Shown one piece after another: positions 32,695-41,459 of a stretch of DNA of 64,000 bases. A model generated the notes under the pieces. It was not told where the DNA came from and did no database searches. It saw only the letters and a program-made list of their open reading frames with translations. Positions within the stretch are counted from its first letter, which is position 1; every line of letters starts with the position of its first letter. The position numbers and the translations under genes are program-made. This DNA comes from CBDEVH01 sp965243565. GTDB taxonomy: Bacteria; Pseudomonadota; Gammaproteobacteria; Tethybacterales; Persebacteraceae. The stretch is from the NCBI GenBank assembly GCA_965243565.1, contig OZ251571.1, positions 1-64,000 on the forward strand, given 5' to 3'.

Positions 32695-33700
32695 AGAGGA
32701 GTCGGACGCTTCTTTAGTTGCATCGGCTATTGCCGAAAGCCAAGAGGTTTTTACTCTACATGAGGTTAATGCACTAAAAGCACGTTACCTCGGCAAGAAT
32801 GGTGTTTTACAAAAAGCATTGCGGGGTATTAGTCAACTTCCCCAACATGAACGAGCGGCAGCAGGGGCTAAAGCCAATGCCGAACGCTCTCAGATTGAAT
32901 CGCTTTTTGCCAACAGACGCAATGAGATTGAAACCACTATAGCGAATAATCGCGTTAATAACGAAAAAAACGATATTACATTGCCCGGACGAATAACGTC
33001 TGTTAATGGCAGTATCCACCCTATCCATATTTCAATCAAACGAGCAGTGGCTATTTTAAATAGAATCGGCTTTAATGTGGTAGAAGGTCCTGAAATCGAA
33101 AATGATTATTATAATTTTTCGGCACTGAATCAACCTGAAGACCACCCAGCAAGGTCCATGCATGATACTTTTTATCTGAATGATCTGCCTTTTTTATTAC
33201 GTACACACACGTCACCAGTGCAGATTCGGCACATGGAAAAACACCAAAATAATATCCCTATTCGCGCTATTTCGCCCGGGCGGGTTTATCGCTGTGATCA
33301 CGATGCCACACATTCACCTATGTTTCACCAAATAGAAGGACTGTGGGTCGATAAAATGGTTACTTTTACCGATTTAAAAGGAATCCTCGGTAGCTTTTTT
33401 CGAGCGTTTTTTGAAAATGATGATATTGAAATCCGATTTCGCCCTTCTTTTTTTCCGTTTACCGAGCCTTCGGCAGAGTGCGATATTCGTTGGAGCAGTA
33501 AAGACAAATGGCTCGAAGTCGCAGGTTGCGGTATGATTCACCCAACGGTGCTAAAAAATACAGGGATTGATCCCGATGAATATCAAGGGTTTGCTTTTGG
33601 TACGGGAGTCGAACGACTAACGATGTTGTATTATGCTATTGATGATATTCGTTTGTTTTTTGAAAATGATGGGCGATTCCTCTCACAGTTTGGCAGATGA
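32687..33700 (+). CDS. pheS: Phenylalanyl-tRNA synthetase alpha subunit
   Basis: Catalytic alpha subunit of the alpha2beta2 enzyme. N-terminal coiled coil, then class II motifs: GFNVVEGPEIENDYYNF, the RTHTSPVQIR block, GRVYRCDHDATHSPMFHQ (motif 2) and GFAFGTGVERLTMLYY (motif 3). 337 residues. ATG 32687 overlaps the rplT stop by eight bases; the earlier in-frame methionine is inside rplT. Confidence 0.96.
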   Translation: MPKEESDASLVASAIAESQEVFTLHEVNALKARYLGKNGVLQKALRGISQLPQHERAAAGAKANAERSQIESLFANRRNEIETTIANNRVNNEKNDITLPGRITSVNGSIHPIHISIKRAVAILNRIGFNVVEGPEIENDYYNFSALNQPEDHPARSMHDTFYLNDLPFLLRTHTSPVQIRHMEKHQNNIPIRAISPGRVYRCDHDATHSPMFHQIEGLWVDKMVTFTDLKGILGSFFRAFFENDDIEIRFRPSFFPFTEPSAECDIRWSSKDKWLEVAGCGMIHPTVLKNTGIDPDEYQGFAFGTGVERLTMLYYAIDDIRLFFENDGRFLSQFGR

Positions 33701-36087
33701 AGCTTTCATTGCATTGGTGCCAACAGTTTTTAACGGCTAATGTGTCGGCGGATTCGCTGGAGGCATTATTAACGAATCGCGGCTTAGAGGTCGAAGAAAT
33801 TGAATCTTTTGCTGTTTGTTCTGGTATTGTCGTTGGTGAAATTTTAACGCTAGAACGTGTCGGCAAAAAAAATCATTTATGCTCGGTTAATGTAGGTGCT
33901 AATCACCCTTTGTCTATTGTTTGTGGGGCGGCTAATGTGGTGGTTGGTGGGTTGGTAGCAGTGGCACCGATTGGTGCAATGCTGCAAAATAGTGTTATTG
34001 ACGAACGAACCGTGGATAACATCGTATCACAAGGGATGATTTGTTCTGCTGCTGAACTCGGTATTGCCAAGGATAGCAATGGTATTTTGCTGTTTGGTGA
34101 GAGTGACCGCGTTTGTGTGGGTGAGTCGCTTGAGCAGCTACTAGGGCTTAATGATACCGTTTACGATATAGGGATTACGCCAAATCGTGGCGATTGCCTT
34201 AGCCATTTGGGTATTGCTCGCGAGGTGGCAGCGGCGATTGGGTGCACAACCACCATTGCCCAACACGATTATAAACCCGATTATCAAGATTGTTTTGATG
34301 TTGTTATTGCAGATGATGCAATGAGTGCCTGCCCTTTTTATAATGCCTTGCTTATTCGTGACATAGATTGTTCTATACCGTCACCTTGGTGGTTACGCAG
34401 CTTGTTAGAACGGTGTGGTAGTCGTAGTATTAATATTGCGGCGGATATTACCAATTATCTTATGTTGGCTTATGGGCAACCTTTGCACGCTTTTGATGCT
34501 GATAAACTAAATGAGCGTATTGTCGTGCGTTTTGCGCATGATGATGAAAAAATAACTGTTTTAGATGGCAAGCTTATCTGCTGTAAGAATGATACTTTGT
34601 TAATCACCGATAACGCCAAAGCAGTTGCTTTGGGTGGGGTGATGGGTGGACTTGAGTCCAGCGTAACGGAATCGACTAAGAATGTATTGCTTGAGTGTGC
34701 TTTTTTTGAACCACAGACAGTGCGGGGTCGAAGCCGTGATTTTAAATTGACTTCGGATGCGGCTTTTCGTTACGAACGAGGCGTAAACCCTCAACTACCA
34801 ATTACTATTCTCGAAAAAGGGGCCGGTTTTATCCAACAATTAACAAACGCCAAAACGGGCCCTGTATCTAGTTGCGGTTGCCCACCAAATAACCAATATA
34901 CAATCGCATTGCCAGTGGCTTCTATCGGCAAGATCTTGGGTATCGATGTTTCCGCCCAACAAGCAATGGATTTTTTAAACGGATTACAAATTGAAAACCA
35001 TGAACATGACGGCGTCTTGCACTGCATAACACCGGCTTGGCGGTTTGATTTAAAAATTAAAGAAGATATTATCGAAGAAATTGTGCGTAGCTGGGGGTAT
35101 GCACAATTACCCGAGACCATGCCGATGGGCGGACGAGCATTAAGCCATGTTAATGAATCGATTTTTTCAGATGAGCAGTCTCGCACGTTTTTTGCACATC
35201 ATGGTTTTCATGAGGTGATTAGCTATGCTTTTGTTCCAACTGAATGGGAAGCTCAACTGTCTTGTATAACACCGCTGACTTTAAAAAATCCTATTAGCGA
35301 GGATATGTCGGTTATGCGGACAACGTTGCTCGGTGGCTTGCTACAACAAGCGTTGTTTAATCATCGTCATCGTAACGAAAATATCAAATTGTTTGAATTA
35401 GGACGTTGCTTTTTTCCCAATGATGCCGATAATTCCGAATTGCCGTATCAACCTAATTTTTTGGGTGGGGTGGCGGTGAGCGATGCCGTGCCGATGCGTT
35501 GGAACACACCGCTTAATACGCTTGATTTTTATGATATTAAAGGGCTGCTCGAAAAATATTTGAATCCACTTGAAGATGTTTCGTTTAGACGCATAGAGAA
35601 ATCTACCAATAAAGCGTTACATCCTAATAAATCAGCCGATATTGTCTGTACTGGTACTGTCGTTGGACAGGTGGGCGAGCTGCACCCAATGTTGCCTTTT
35701 GCTCGTGAATTTTCTGTACCTGTGTTGCTTTTTTCGCTTAATACCGATTGCTTAAATAGCTTGCTTAAACCAAAAACACTTAAACCTATTTCTATTTTTC
35801 CAATGGTACAACGAGATTTATCACTGATTATCGATCCAGCAGAGACGGCTGGAGTCGGCACGATTGTTTCTCATATTTTGCAGATTTCGCCAACATTACC
35901 GATTGTTAGCGTTGATTTATTTGATGTTTATGAAAAAGATGAAGGTTCAGGGGAAAATATCATCGGAATTCGGTTAAAATTGCAAAAGTTTAACGATAAT
36001 TTCAAAGGGGAAGAAATTAATTCTATTGTTTTAGATATTATGAATGATATTAAAAAACATTTTAAGCTGAGATTGAGAGGGGAATAA
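33697..36087 (+). CDS. pheT: Phenylalanyl-tRNA synthetase beta subunit
   Basis: Beta subunit with the tRNA-binding (EMAP-like) domain at the N terminus (VGEILTLERVGKKNHLCSVNVG), the B3/B4 editing region (NRGDCLSHLGIAREVAA, LMLAYGQPLHAFDADKL), the B5 domain (IGKILGIDVSAQQAMDFLNG), and a C-terminal ferredoxin-fold anticodon-binding domain (FPMVQRDLSLIIDPAET). 796 residues, complete. Overlaps pheS by four bases. Confidence 0.96.
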   Translation: MKLSLHWCQQFLTANVSADSLEALLTNRGLEVEEIESFAVCSGIVVGEILTLERVGKKNHLCSVNVGANHPLSIVCGAANVVVGGLVAVAPIGAMLQNSVIDERTVDNIVSQGMICSAAELGIAKDSNGILLFGESDRVCVGESLEQLLGLNDTVYDIGITPNRGDCLSHLGIAREVAAAIGCTTTIAQHDYKPDYQDCFDVVIADDAMSACPFYNALLIRDIDCSIPSPWWLRSLLERCGSRSINIAADITNYLMLAYGQPLHAFDADKLNERIVVRFAHDDEKITVLDGKLICCKNDTLLITDNAKAVALGGVMGGLESSVTESTKNVLLECAFFEPQTVRGRSRDFKLTSDAAFRYERGVNPQLPITILEKGAGFIQQLTNAKTGPVSSCGCPPNNQYTIALPVASIGKILGIDVSAQQAMDFLNGLQIENHEHDGVLHCITPAWRFDLKIKEDIIEEIVRSWGYAQLPETMPMGGRALSHVNESIFSDEQSRTFFAHHGFHEVISYAFVPTEWEAQLSCITPLTLKNPISEDMSVMRTTLLGGLLQQALFNHRHRNENIKLFELGRCFFPNDADNSELPYQPNFLGGVAVSDAVPMRWNTPLNTLDFYDIKGLLEKYLNPLEDVSFRRIEKSTNKALHPNKSADIVCTGTVVGQVGELHPMLPFAREFSVPVLLFSLNTDCLNSLLKPKTLKPISIFPMVQRDLSLIIDPAETAGVGTIVSHILQISPTLPIVSVDLFDVYEKDEGSGENIIGIRLKLQKFNDNFKGEEINSIVLDIMNDIKKHFKLRLRGE

Positions 36088-36094
36088 TTGCATT

Positions 36095-36409
36095 ATGACT
36101 AAATTGACTGATACAAATGAAGGTCAAACGGTTACCCGTAGTAGTTTGGCAAAAGTCCTAGAAGCAGATACTTTTACTGCAAAGGAATCATACGCATTTG
36201 TGTCAGATTTTTTTACGACTTTACGCGAAAAAATTAACGAACATGGCAAGGTAAAGGTGCAAGGGTTTGGCACTTTTCGCTGTATTGATAAAACCGCTAG
36301 AATCGGCAGAAATCCAAAGACTAAAAAAGAGGCTTTGATTTGCGGGCGACGAGTGGTTAGCTTTACATCAAGTAGAAAATTTAAAAAAGATCTTAACGAA
36401 TTGCCATGA
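36095..36409 (+). CDS. ihfA: Integration host factor subunit alpha
   Basis: Sequence-specific DNA-bending protein, heterodimer with IhfB. DNABII signature GKVKVQGFGTFRCIDKTARIGRNPKTKKE with the intercalating proline in RNPKT; the C-terminal VVSFTSSRKFKKDLN is alpha-type. Its place directly after pheT is the diagnostic position of ihfA. 104 residues. The partner ihfB is only 6 kb away at 42.5 kb. Confidence 0.95.
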   Translation: MTKLTDTNEGQTVTRSSLAKVLEADTFTAKESYAFVSDFFTTLREKINEHGKVKVQGFGTFRCIDKTARIGRNPKTKKEALICGRRVVSFTSSRKFKKDLNELP

Positions 36410-36750
36410 TTGCTAAAAACTCGTTGGTTTTTCCACCGCTGCCTGATAAGCGTTTTTTTACGATTGGCGAAACAGCCACATTGGTATTATCTAAGCCACA
36501 TATTTTACGCTATTGGGAAAATCAACTAGGCGATTCTTTTATGCCCATTAAAAAAAATGGCACACGGCGTTATTATTCTCGTGATAATGTGTTTTTATTG
36601 CGTAAAATTCAGAGTATGCGGATTGAACAAGGATTTACTATTGCGGGGGTGCAGAAGGCATTGTCGCAAACAAAGAATCCACAACCATCACAACAAATTA
36701 ATTACCAGTTTGTTGTTTCTGAAATCAATTCTATTATTAATTTACTATGA
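36406..36750 (+). CDS. MerR family transcriptional regulator
   Basis: DNA-binding regulator of unknown target that commonly follows ihfA in gammaproteobacteria. The winged-helix-turn-helix reads FFTIGETATLVLSKPHILRYWE with the wing NGTRRYYSRDNVFLLRKI. After residue 90 there is only a short helix and no cysteine-rich or drug-binding domain, so no ligand can be suggested. 114 residues; overlaps ihfA by four bases. Confidence 0.88.
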   Translation: MIAKNSLVFPPLPDKRFFTIGETATLVLSKPHILRYWENQLGDSFMPIKKNGTRRYYSRDNVFLLRKIQSMRIEQGFTIAGVQKALSQTKNPQPSQQINYQFVVSEINSIINLL

Positions 36751-36755
36751 AATCT

Positions 36756-36829
36756 CGGGGCGTGGCGCAGTCTGGTAGCGCACTTGCATGGGGTGCAAGG
36801 GGTCGGAGGTTCGAATCCTCCCGTTCCGA
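36756..36829 (+). tRNA. tRNA-Pro (anticodon GGG)
   Basis: The acceptor arm CGGGGCG pairs with CGTTCCG (two G-T pairs), the D arm has GCGC...GCGC, the anticodon stem CTTGC/GCAAG encloses ATGGGGT with anticodon GGG, and the T arm GGAGG-TTCGAAT-CCTCC is perfect. The discriminator base is A at 36829. The next bases are CCG, so the CCA end is not encoded and must be added after transcription. It lies five bases after the MerR gene, the usual pheST-ihfA-merR-tRNAPro order. Confidence 0.95.
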
Positions 36830-36852
36830 CCGTTTTTAAGTAAGGTATTATA

Positions 36853-37623
36853 ATGAATATTTTACTTGCCAATGATGATGGAATCGATGCAATCGGATTA
36901 AAACATCTCTATAAGGCTGTAGAACAACTAGACGGCGTTTCTTCTATTACGATAGTAGCACCTGCGGCGAATCGCAGTGGGGCTTCTTCGGCACTGACCT
37001 TACAGCAGGATGTTCGTATTGACGAGATCGATTCCTTGCGTTTTGCGGTGCATGGCACACCGGCAGATTGTGTGCATATCGCCCTGACTTCAAATTTTTT
37101 ACCACACAAACCCGATTTAATTCTATCGGGTATTAACATGGGGGCTAATCTAGGCGATGATACCATTTACTCTGGAACAGTGGGTTGCGCCATCGAAGCA
37201 CATCTTTTTGGTTTGCCTGCCATCGCTTTTTCGCTTATTTCTCACTCAGAAAAAACCATTGCTTGTGCCGAAAAACTAACGTTGGATATTTTGCAAAAAA
37301 CGTTGGCGCGCCCTATACCCAACAATCTATTGCTTAATGTTAATATCCCAGATGTGTCATATAATGAAATACAAGGCGTTAAAACAACGCGCTTAGGACG
37401 CCGTAACAGTGCTGCAAATTCGTCCATTGTCCAAACACCAAATGGTGCAGATGAAAATAATAATAGCACTTGGCACCGCGTTGGAAATGCTGGCACGCCT
37501 CATGATAATGCCGCTGATACCGATTTTTATGCGGTCGAAAATAACTTTGTTTCTGTTACGCCGCTTCAAATTGATTTAACCAATCATAAAACACTTGAGA
37601 CAGTACGGCAATGGTTTCTCTAA
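36853..37623 (+). CDS. surE: 5'/3'-nucleotidase SurE
   Basis: Metal-dependent nucleoside monophosphate phosphatase linked to stationary-phase survival. The metal site is LLANDDGIDAIGLKHL (DD pair), then PAANRSGASSALT, HGTPADCVHIAL, DLILSGINMGANLGDDTIYSGTVG-type sequence and DTDFYAVENNFVSVTPLQID at the end. 256 residues. AAGG is seven bases before the ATG. Overlaps pcm by one base. Confidence 0.95.
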   Translation: MNILLANDDGIDAIGLKHLYKAVEQLDGVSSITIVAPAANRSGASSALTLQQDVRIDEIDSLRFAVHGTPADCVHIALTSNFLPHKPDLILSGINMGANLGDDTIYSGTVGCAIEAHLFGLPAIAFSLISHSEKTIACAEKLTLDILQKTLARPIPNNLLLNVNIPDVSYNEIQGVKTTRLGRRNSAANSSIVQTPNGADENNNSTWHRVGNAGTPHDNAADTDFYAVENNFVSVTPLQIDLTNHKTLETVRQWFL

Positions 37624-38252
37624 TGTCAAATACACCCATTAGCGGTGTTCGATTATCAGAAACATTACGCTCGGTTACCACCAATGAAAAAATTCTAACC
37701 GCTTTTAGACGAGTGCCACGTAATAGTTTTTTGTCTGAATCGTTTATGCCATCTGCCGGAAAAGACACACCATTGCCGATTGGACATTCTCAAACAACAT
37801 CTAGCCCCAGTATTATTGCAAAAATGTTGGATATGTTGTTTAGCCGTGTGCCTCTACCATCAAATCTGCTGGAAATTGGAGCAGGATGCGGTTATCAAAC
37901 CGCAATTCTTGCCGAATTACAGTGCGAAGTCGTTGGTTTAGAACGGATTCGCTCACTGGCAGACAGTGCCCAAAAACGCCTAAAAACAATGGGTTATAAA
38001 AATGTATCTATCTATCATGCCGACGGATTTAACGGTTACGAACCCAAAGCGCCCTATGCCGGTGTTATTATTTGTGCAGAGTGCGAAGATATTCCCGAAC
38101 AACTTTTGAAACAAATCAACCCGACTGGCTATATAATTTTGCCATTAAGGAATCAAAGGCAAGTTCAACTGACAGTAGTTAACGCCAGTGGACGTATTGT
38201 TGCCCGAAAAGAATTGGTTAGTTTTGTCCCTCTTAAAAATGGTTTGGCATGA
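37623..38252 (+). CDS. pcm: Protein-L-isoaspartate O-methyltransferase
   Basis: Methylates isoaspartyl residues in damaged proteins using S-adenosylmethionine. RVPRNSFLSES and PLPIGHSQTTSSPSIIAKML form the substrate site; LLEIGAGCGYQTAIL is the SAM-binding motif I. 209 residues from the ATG that overlaps the surE stop (TAATG). Followed directly by nlpD with a four-base overlap. Confidence 0.94.
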   Translation: MSNTPISGVRLSETLRSVTTNEKILTAFRRVPRNSFLSESFMPSAGKDTPLPIGHSQTTSSPSIIAKMLDMLFSRVPLPSNLLEIGAGCGYQTAILAELQCEVVGLERIRSLADSAQKRLKTMGYKNVSIYHADGFNGYEPKAPYAGVIICAECEDIPEQLLKQINPTGYIILPLRNQRQVQLTVVNASGRIVARKELVSFVPLKNGLA

Positions 38253-39340
38253 AATTTTTAATTATTATTGGTGTTTCTCTTTTTTTGTTTTCTTGTGCAT
38301 CTCAGCTAGAAGCACCGCCAGCACCCGTTATCGAAGCAACTCCTAAACCCAAACCTGAGCCTAAGCCTAAACCCGCCCCTAAAAAAGTGATTGAGCAACC
38401 CGAAGTATCGGTTAAAAGACCTGACTTCCATGTTGTAAAGCCGGGCGATACGCTAACGTCTATTGCCTTAGATTACGGACTTAGTTATCGAAATCTAACT
38501 TTTTGGAATAACATAAAAAATCCTGACCTTATTCGTGTTGATCAACAACTGCGCTTGTCACAGCCCACCAATGCCCCCACAACAACGGTGGTTACAAAAC
38601 AAAAGCCAACCGTCCTCGTGCCCAACAACCCTGTTTTAACGCCCGTTGAAACAGTAACGCCAGCACTGCTTGCTACTGTTGTTTTGCCCAACCCTATCGC
38701 CCCTACGTTGCCTGTCAGTACGACTGTAACAAAACCAAAAACGACCCTTATTAATACCAATACCACGGATAACTCACAACCAGTGTCGTTGGCTATTAAT
38801 GAAAATGCAGCAATAAAAGTTTTTCCGCAAGCGAGTAAGTATCTTTACTCTAAATCAACGTTAAAACAACTTAAACAACAGTGGGTAAAATCAAACAGCT
38901 CAATAGTGGCCAATCAGCCAAAGACCACTATTAAATCGTCTGCCATCGCACCAACCAAACACAGGCAGCGGTTTAATGTAACGTGGAGCTGGCCCAGCAG
39001 TAATACTGTTAGCAAGGCTTTTGGATCTGCGAATAAAGGGCTTACGTTTGCCGGAGCATTGGGTGAACCTGTTTATTCAGTTGCCGATGGTAAAGTTATT
39101 TATGTGGGCACCGGCGTTAAGGCTTATGGACGACTCATCATTATCAAACATAATAACGACTATTTAAGCGCGTATGCCCATAATGATAAGATATTGGTCA
39201 AAGAAAGCGATGCCGTTAAAAGAGGTAGCCCTATTGCCACTTTTGGCTCAACAGGAACCGATACAGTGAAGTTAGTGCTCGAAATACGTAAGACAGGTAA
39301 GCCGATTAACCCAATACAAGTGTTGCCCGCCACCCCATAA
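38249..39340 (+). CDS. nlpD: LysM/M23 lipoprotein NlpD (amidase activator type)
   Basis: Envelope lipoprotein with a lipobox LFLFSC (cysteine 16). A Pro/Lys-rich linker leads to a LysM domain (FHVVKPGDTLTSIALDYGLS), a long Thr/Pro-rich linker, and an M23 domain from about residue 245. The M23 zinc ligands are lost: the GxHxGxD segment reads KGLTFAG and the last HxH strand reads LVLEIRK, so it cannot cut peptidoglycan; degenerate NlpD proteins of this kind activate AmiC amidase during division. rpoS, usually next, is absent and glyQ follows. Confidence 0.92.
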   Translation: MKFLIIIGVSLFLFSCASQLEAPPAPVIEATPKPKPEPKPKPAPKKVIEQPEVSVKRPDFHVVKPGDTLTSIALDYGLSYRNLTFWNNIKNPDLIRVDQQLRLSQPTNAPTTTVVTKQKPTVLVPNNPVLTPVETVTPALLATVVLPNPIAPTLPVSTTVTKPKTTLINTNTTDNSQPVSLAINENAAIKVFPQASKYLYSKSTLKQLKQQWVKSNSSIVANQPKTTIKSSAIAPTKHRQRFNVTWSWPSSNTVSKAFGSANKGLTFAGALGEPVYSVADGKVIYVGTGVKAYGRLIIIKHNNDYLSAYAHNDKILVKESDAVKRGSPIATFGSTGTDTVKLVLEIRKTGKPINPIQVLPATP

Positions 39341-39346
39341 TTAATA

Positions 39347-40225
39347 ATGACTCTGTCTTTTCAAGATATTATCGCGAACCTACAAACTTTTTGGAGCAAG
39401 CATGGTTGCACAATCTTACAACCGCTTGATATGGAGATAGGTGCTGGTACTTTTAACCCGTCTACTTTTTTACGGGCTGTGTCTATCGAACCATGGAATG
39501 CGGCTTATTTGCAACCATCTCGCCGACCGCAAGATGGACGTTATGGACAAAATCCGAATCGGTTGCAACGTTATTATCAATTTCAGGTGGTAATGAAACC
39601 ATCACCTAAAAATTTTCAGGATTTATATTTACAATCACTCAAAAATCTTTCTGTCGATCTTAAAAATAATGATGTGCGTTTTGTTGAGGATGATTGGGAA
39701 TCGCCAACATTGGGGGCGTGGGGGCTCGGATGGGAAGTCTGGATTAACGGCATGGAGAGCTCACAGTTTACCTATTTTCAGGAGGTGGGCGGTTTTGCAG
39801 TTAAGCCAGTAATGGGTGAGATCACTTATGGCTTAGAGCGGTTGGCAATGTTTATCCAAAATGTCGATAATGTGTATGATATTGATTGGGATGGACGTGT
39901 TAGCTATAGCGATGTCTATCATCAAAACGAATTAGAGCAGTCCACTTACAATTTTGAAATGGTTAATGTGGATTTGCAACGAAGTCTCTTTGATCAATAC
40001 GAAGAAGAGTGCATTAAATTAATCGAGGCAAAATTGCCATTGCCTGCCTACGAAATGGTCATGAAGTGCTCTCATGCCTTTAATTTACTGGACGCGCGTG
40101 GCGTTATTTCAAATGTAGAACGCAATAAATATATAGGTCGCGTACGTCATTTGGCAAAAAAATCAGCACATGTTTTTTATCAATCACGAGAACTATTAAA
40201 TTTCCCCCTTCTTAAAAATGCCTAA
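39347..40225 (+). CDS. glyQ: Glycyl-tRNA synthetase alpha subunit
   Basis: Catalytic subunit of the bacterial alpha2beta2 glycyl-tRNA synthetase. WSKHGCTILQPLDMEIGAGTF, RRPQDGRYGQNPNRLQRYYQ, WESPTLGAWGLGWEVW and TYGLERLAMFIQ are all typical; 292 residues. The beta subunit gene glyS, nearly always next, is absent: pyrE follows with an eight-base overlap. Confidence 0.96.
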   Translation: MTLSFQDIIANLQTFWSKHGCTILQPLDMEIGAGTFNPSTFLRAVSIEPWNAAYLQPSRRPQDGRYGQNPNRLQRYYQFQVVMKPSPKNFQDLYLQSLKNLSVDLKNNDVRFVEDDWESPTLGAWGLGWEVWINGMESSQFTYFQEVGGFAVKPVMGEITYGLERLAMFIQNVDNVYDIDWDGRVSYSDVYHQNELEQSTYNFEMVNVDLQRSLFDQYEEECIKLIEAKLPLPAYEMVMKCSHAFNLLDARGVISNVERNKYIGRVRHLAKKSAHVFYQSRELLNFPLLKNA

Positions 40226-40790
40226 TAATAACTATCCTTTTTTACGTGACTTTTTATCAACCCATTGCCTACAAACTGGACAAGGTGTTAAGCTGGCATC
40301 TGGAGCGACATCTTCTTTTTATTTTGATTGTAAGCCCGCTATGCTAAATGGTGCTTTTTTAGAAATGCTCTCACATTGGTTATTGGATGATGTTATACCA
40401 GCATTGCCAACACCAGCAAATATTATTGGTGGTCCAACCATGGGGGCAGATTTTATTGCAGCAGCCGCAGTGGTTATCGCCCATCAACGGCAAATGTCTT
40501 TGGTTAATGCATCTATTGTCCGCAAAGAACCTAAAAAACACGGAACACAAAATAAAATAGAAAACGAGCCAAAAGAAAAAAGCCGTATTTTAATTGTAGA
40601 GGATGTCATTACTTCTGGTGGCTCCATTGCCAAAGCCTGTGATGAATTTATCACTCATGGGCACAGTATTGTCGGCATTGCCTCTATTATCGACCGCGAA
40701 GCAGGAGGAAAGCAAAACCTAGAAGAACGCTATAATGTTCCTGTGTTTGCCTTGTTTAATCGGTCTAATTTTCCTGAAGCAAATACTTAA
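40218..40790 (+). CDS. pyrE: Orotate phosphoribosyltransferase
   Basis: Makes OMP from orotate and PRPP, the step before PyrF. The PRPP loop is RILIVEDVITSGGS, and SFYFDCKPAMLNG binds orotate. The flexible catalytic loop region is IVRKEPKKHGTQNK. 190 residues, slightly short but complete. It overlaps glyQ by eight bases and converges on nadD, with three bases between the two stops. Confidence 0.93.
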   Translation: MPNNNYPFLRDFLSTHCLQTGQGVKLASGATSSFYFDCKPAMLNGAFLEMLSHWLLDDVIPALPTPANIIGGPTMGADFIAAAAVVIAHQRQMSLVNASIVRKEPKKHGTQNKIENEPKEKSRILIVEDVITSGGSIAKACDEFITHGHSIVGIASIIDREAGGKQNLEERYNVPVFALFNRSNFPEANT

Positions 40791-40793
40791 ATA

Positions 40794-41459
40794 TTACTTG
40801 AGATACAACGCATTTTGCTGACAGTATCTTTTAATTGCAGGGAGCATTAATGAGCTGTCTTTGGTGCTGTCGTCGCTGTTTTGTCGTAAGACATAACGAA
40901 TATCAGTCGATGATATTATAGGTGGGTTGCATTTCCATAAATAAACGCCTCCCTCACCAGAAAAGGTTTCGGCTTTTTTTATATAGCGATTTTTACAATA
41001 ATCTACCACTTGGGCTGTGGGCTGCGTTGTTGTGCCTTGTCTTGCTATAACAATAATATGAGCGTGGCGAAAAAGTTCGTGCCATTGGTGCCATTGGTCT
41101 AGTGTGGCAAAGGCATCTGTTCCTATAAATAATAATAGGGTTTGCTTGGGGTTTTTATGGCGAATGGCTGCCAATGTGTCTATGGTATAACGTCGTTTTT
41201 CGGGTGATTCTTCGGTGCTGACTTGTACGGATGATAACCGCTTGGTTGCCAATTTGCACATTGCCACACGGTGCTGCCAACTTGCTTGTAAAGGCTGACG
41301 GTGAGGTGGGTTACCGTTGGGTATTAAGCATAAATAAGTGCTAAAAGTAGTGGGTATTTTTTTAGCTATCCATAAATGACCATAATGGATTGGATCAAAA
41401 CTACCACCAAAAATGGCCAAGCGGTTGGCTAGTTTTTGTTTTCGGATAATGTTTCCCAT
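40794..41459 (-). CDS. nadD: Nicotinate mononucleotide adenylyltransferase
   Basis: Joins nicotinate mononucleotide to AMP in NAD synthesis. The nucleotidyltransferase motif is AIFGGSFDPIHYGHLWIA and the second motif ISSTDIRYVLR near the C terminus. 221 residues from the ATG at 41459; an upstream methionine at 41477 is possible. Its start overlaps the lapB 3' end by 31 bases. Together with nadB it gives two NAD-pathway genes in the window, not linked. Confidence 0.93.
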   Translation of the reverse strand: MGNIIRKQKLANRLAIFGGSFDPIHYGHLWIAKKIPTTFSTYLCLIPNGNPPHRQPLQASWQHRVAMCKLATKRLSSVQVSTEESPEKRRYTIDTLAAIRHKNPKQTLLLFIGTDAFATLDQWHQWHELFRHAHIIVIARQGTTTQPTAQVVDYCKNRYIKKAETFSGEGGVYLWKCNPPIISSTDIRYVLRQNSDDSTKDSSLMLPAIKRYCQQNALYLK

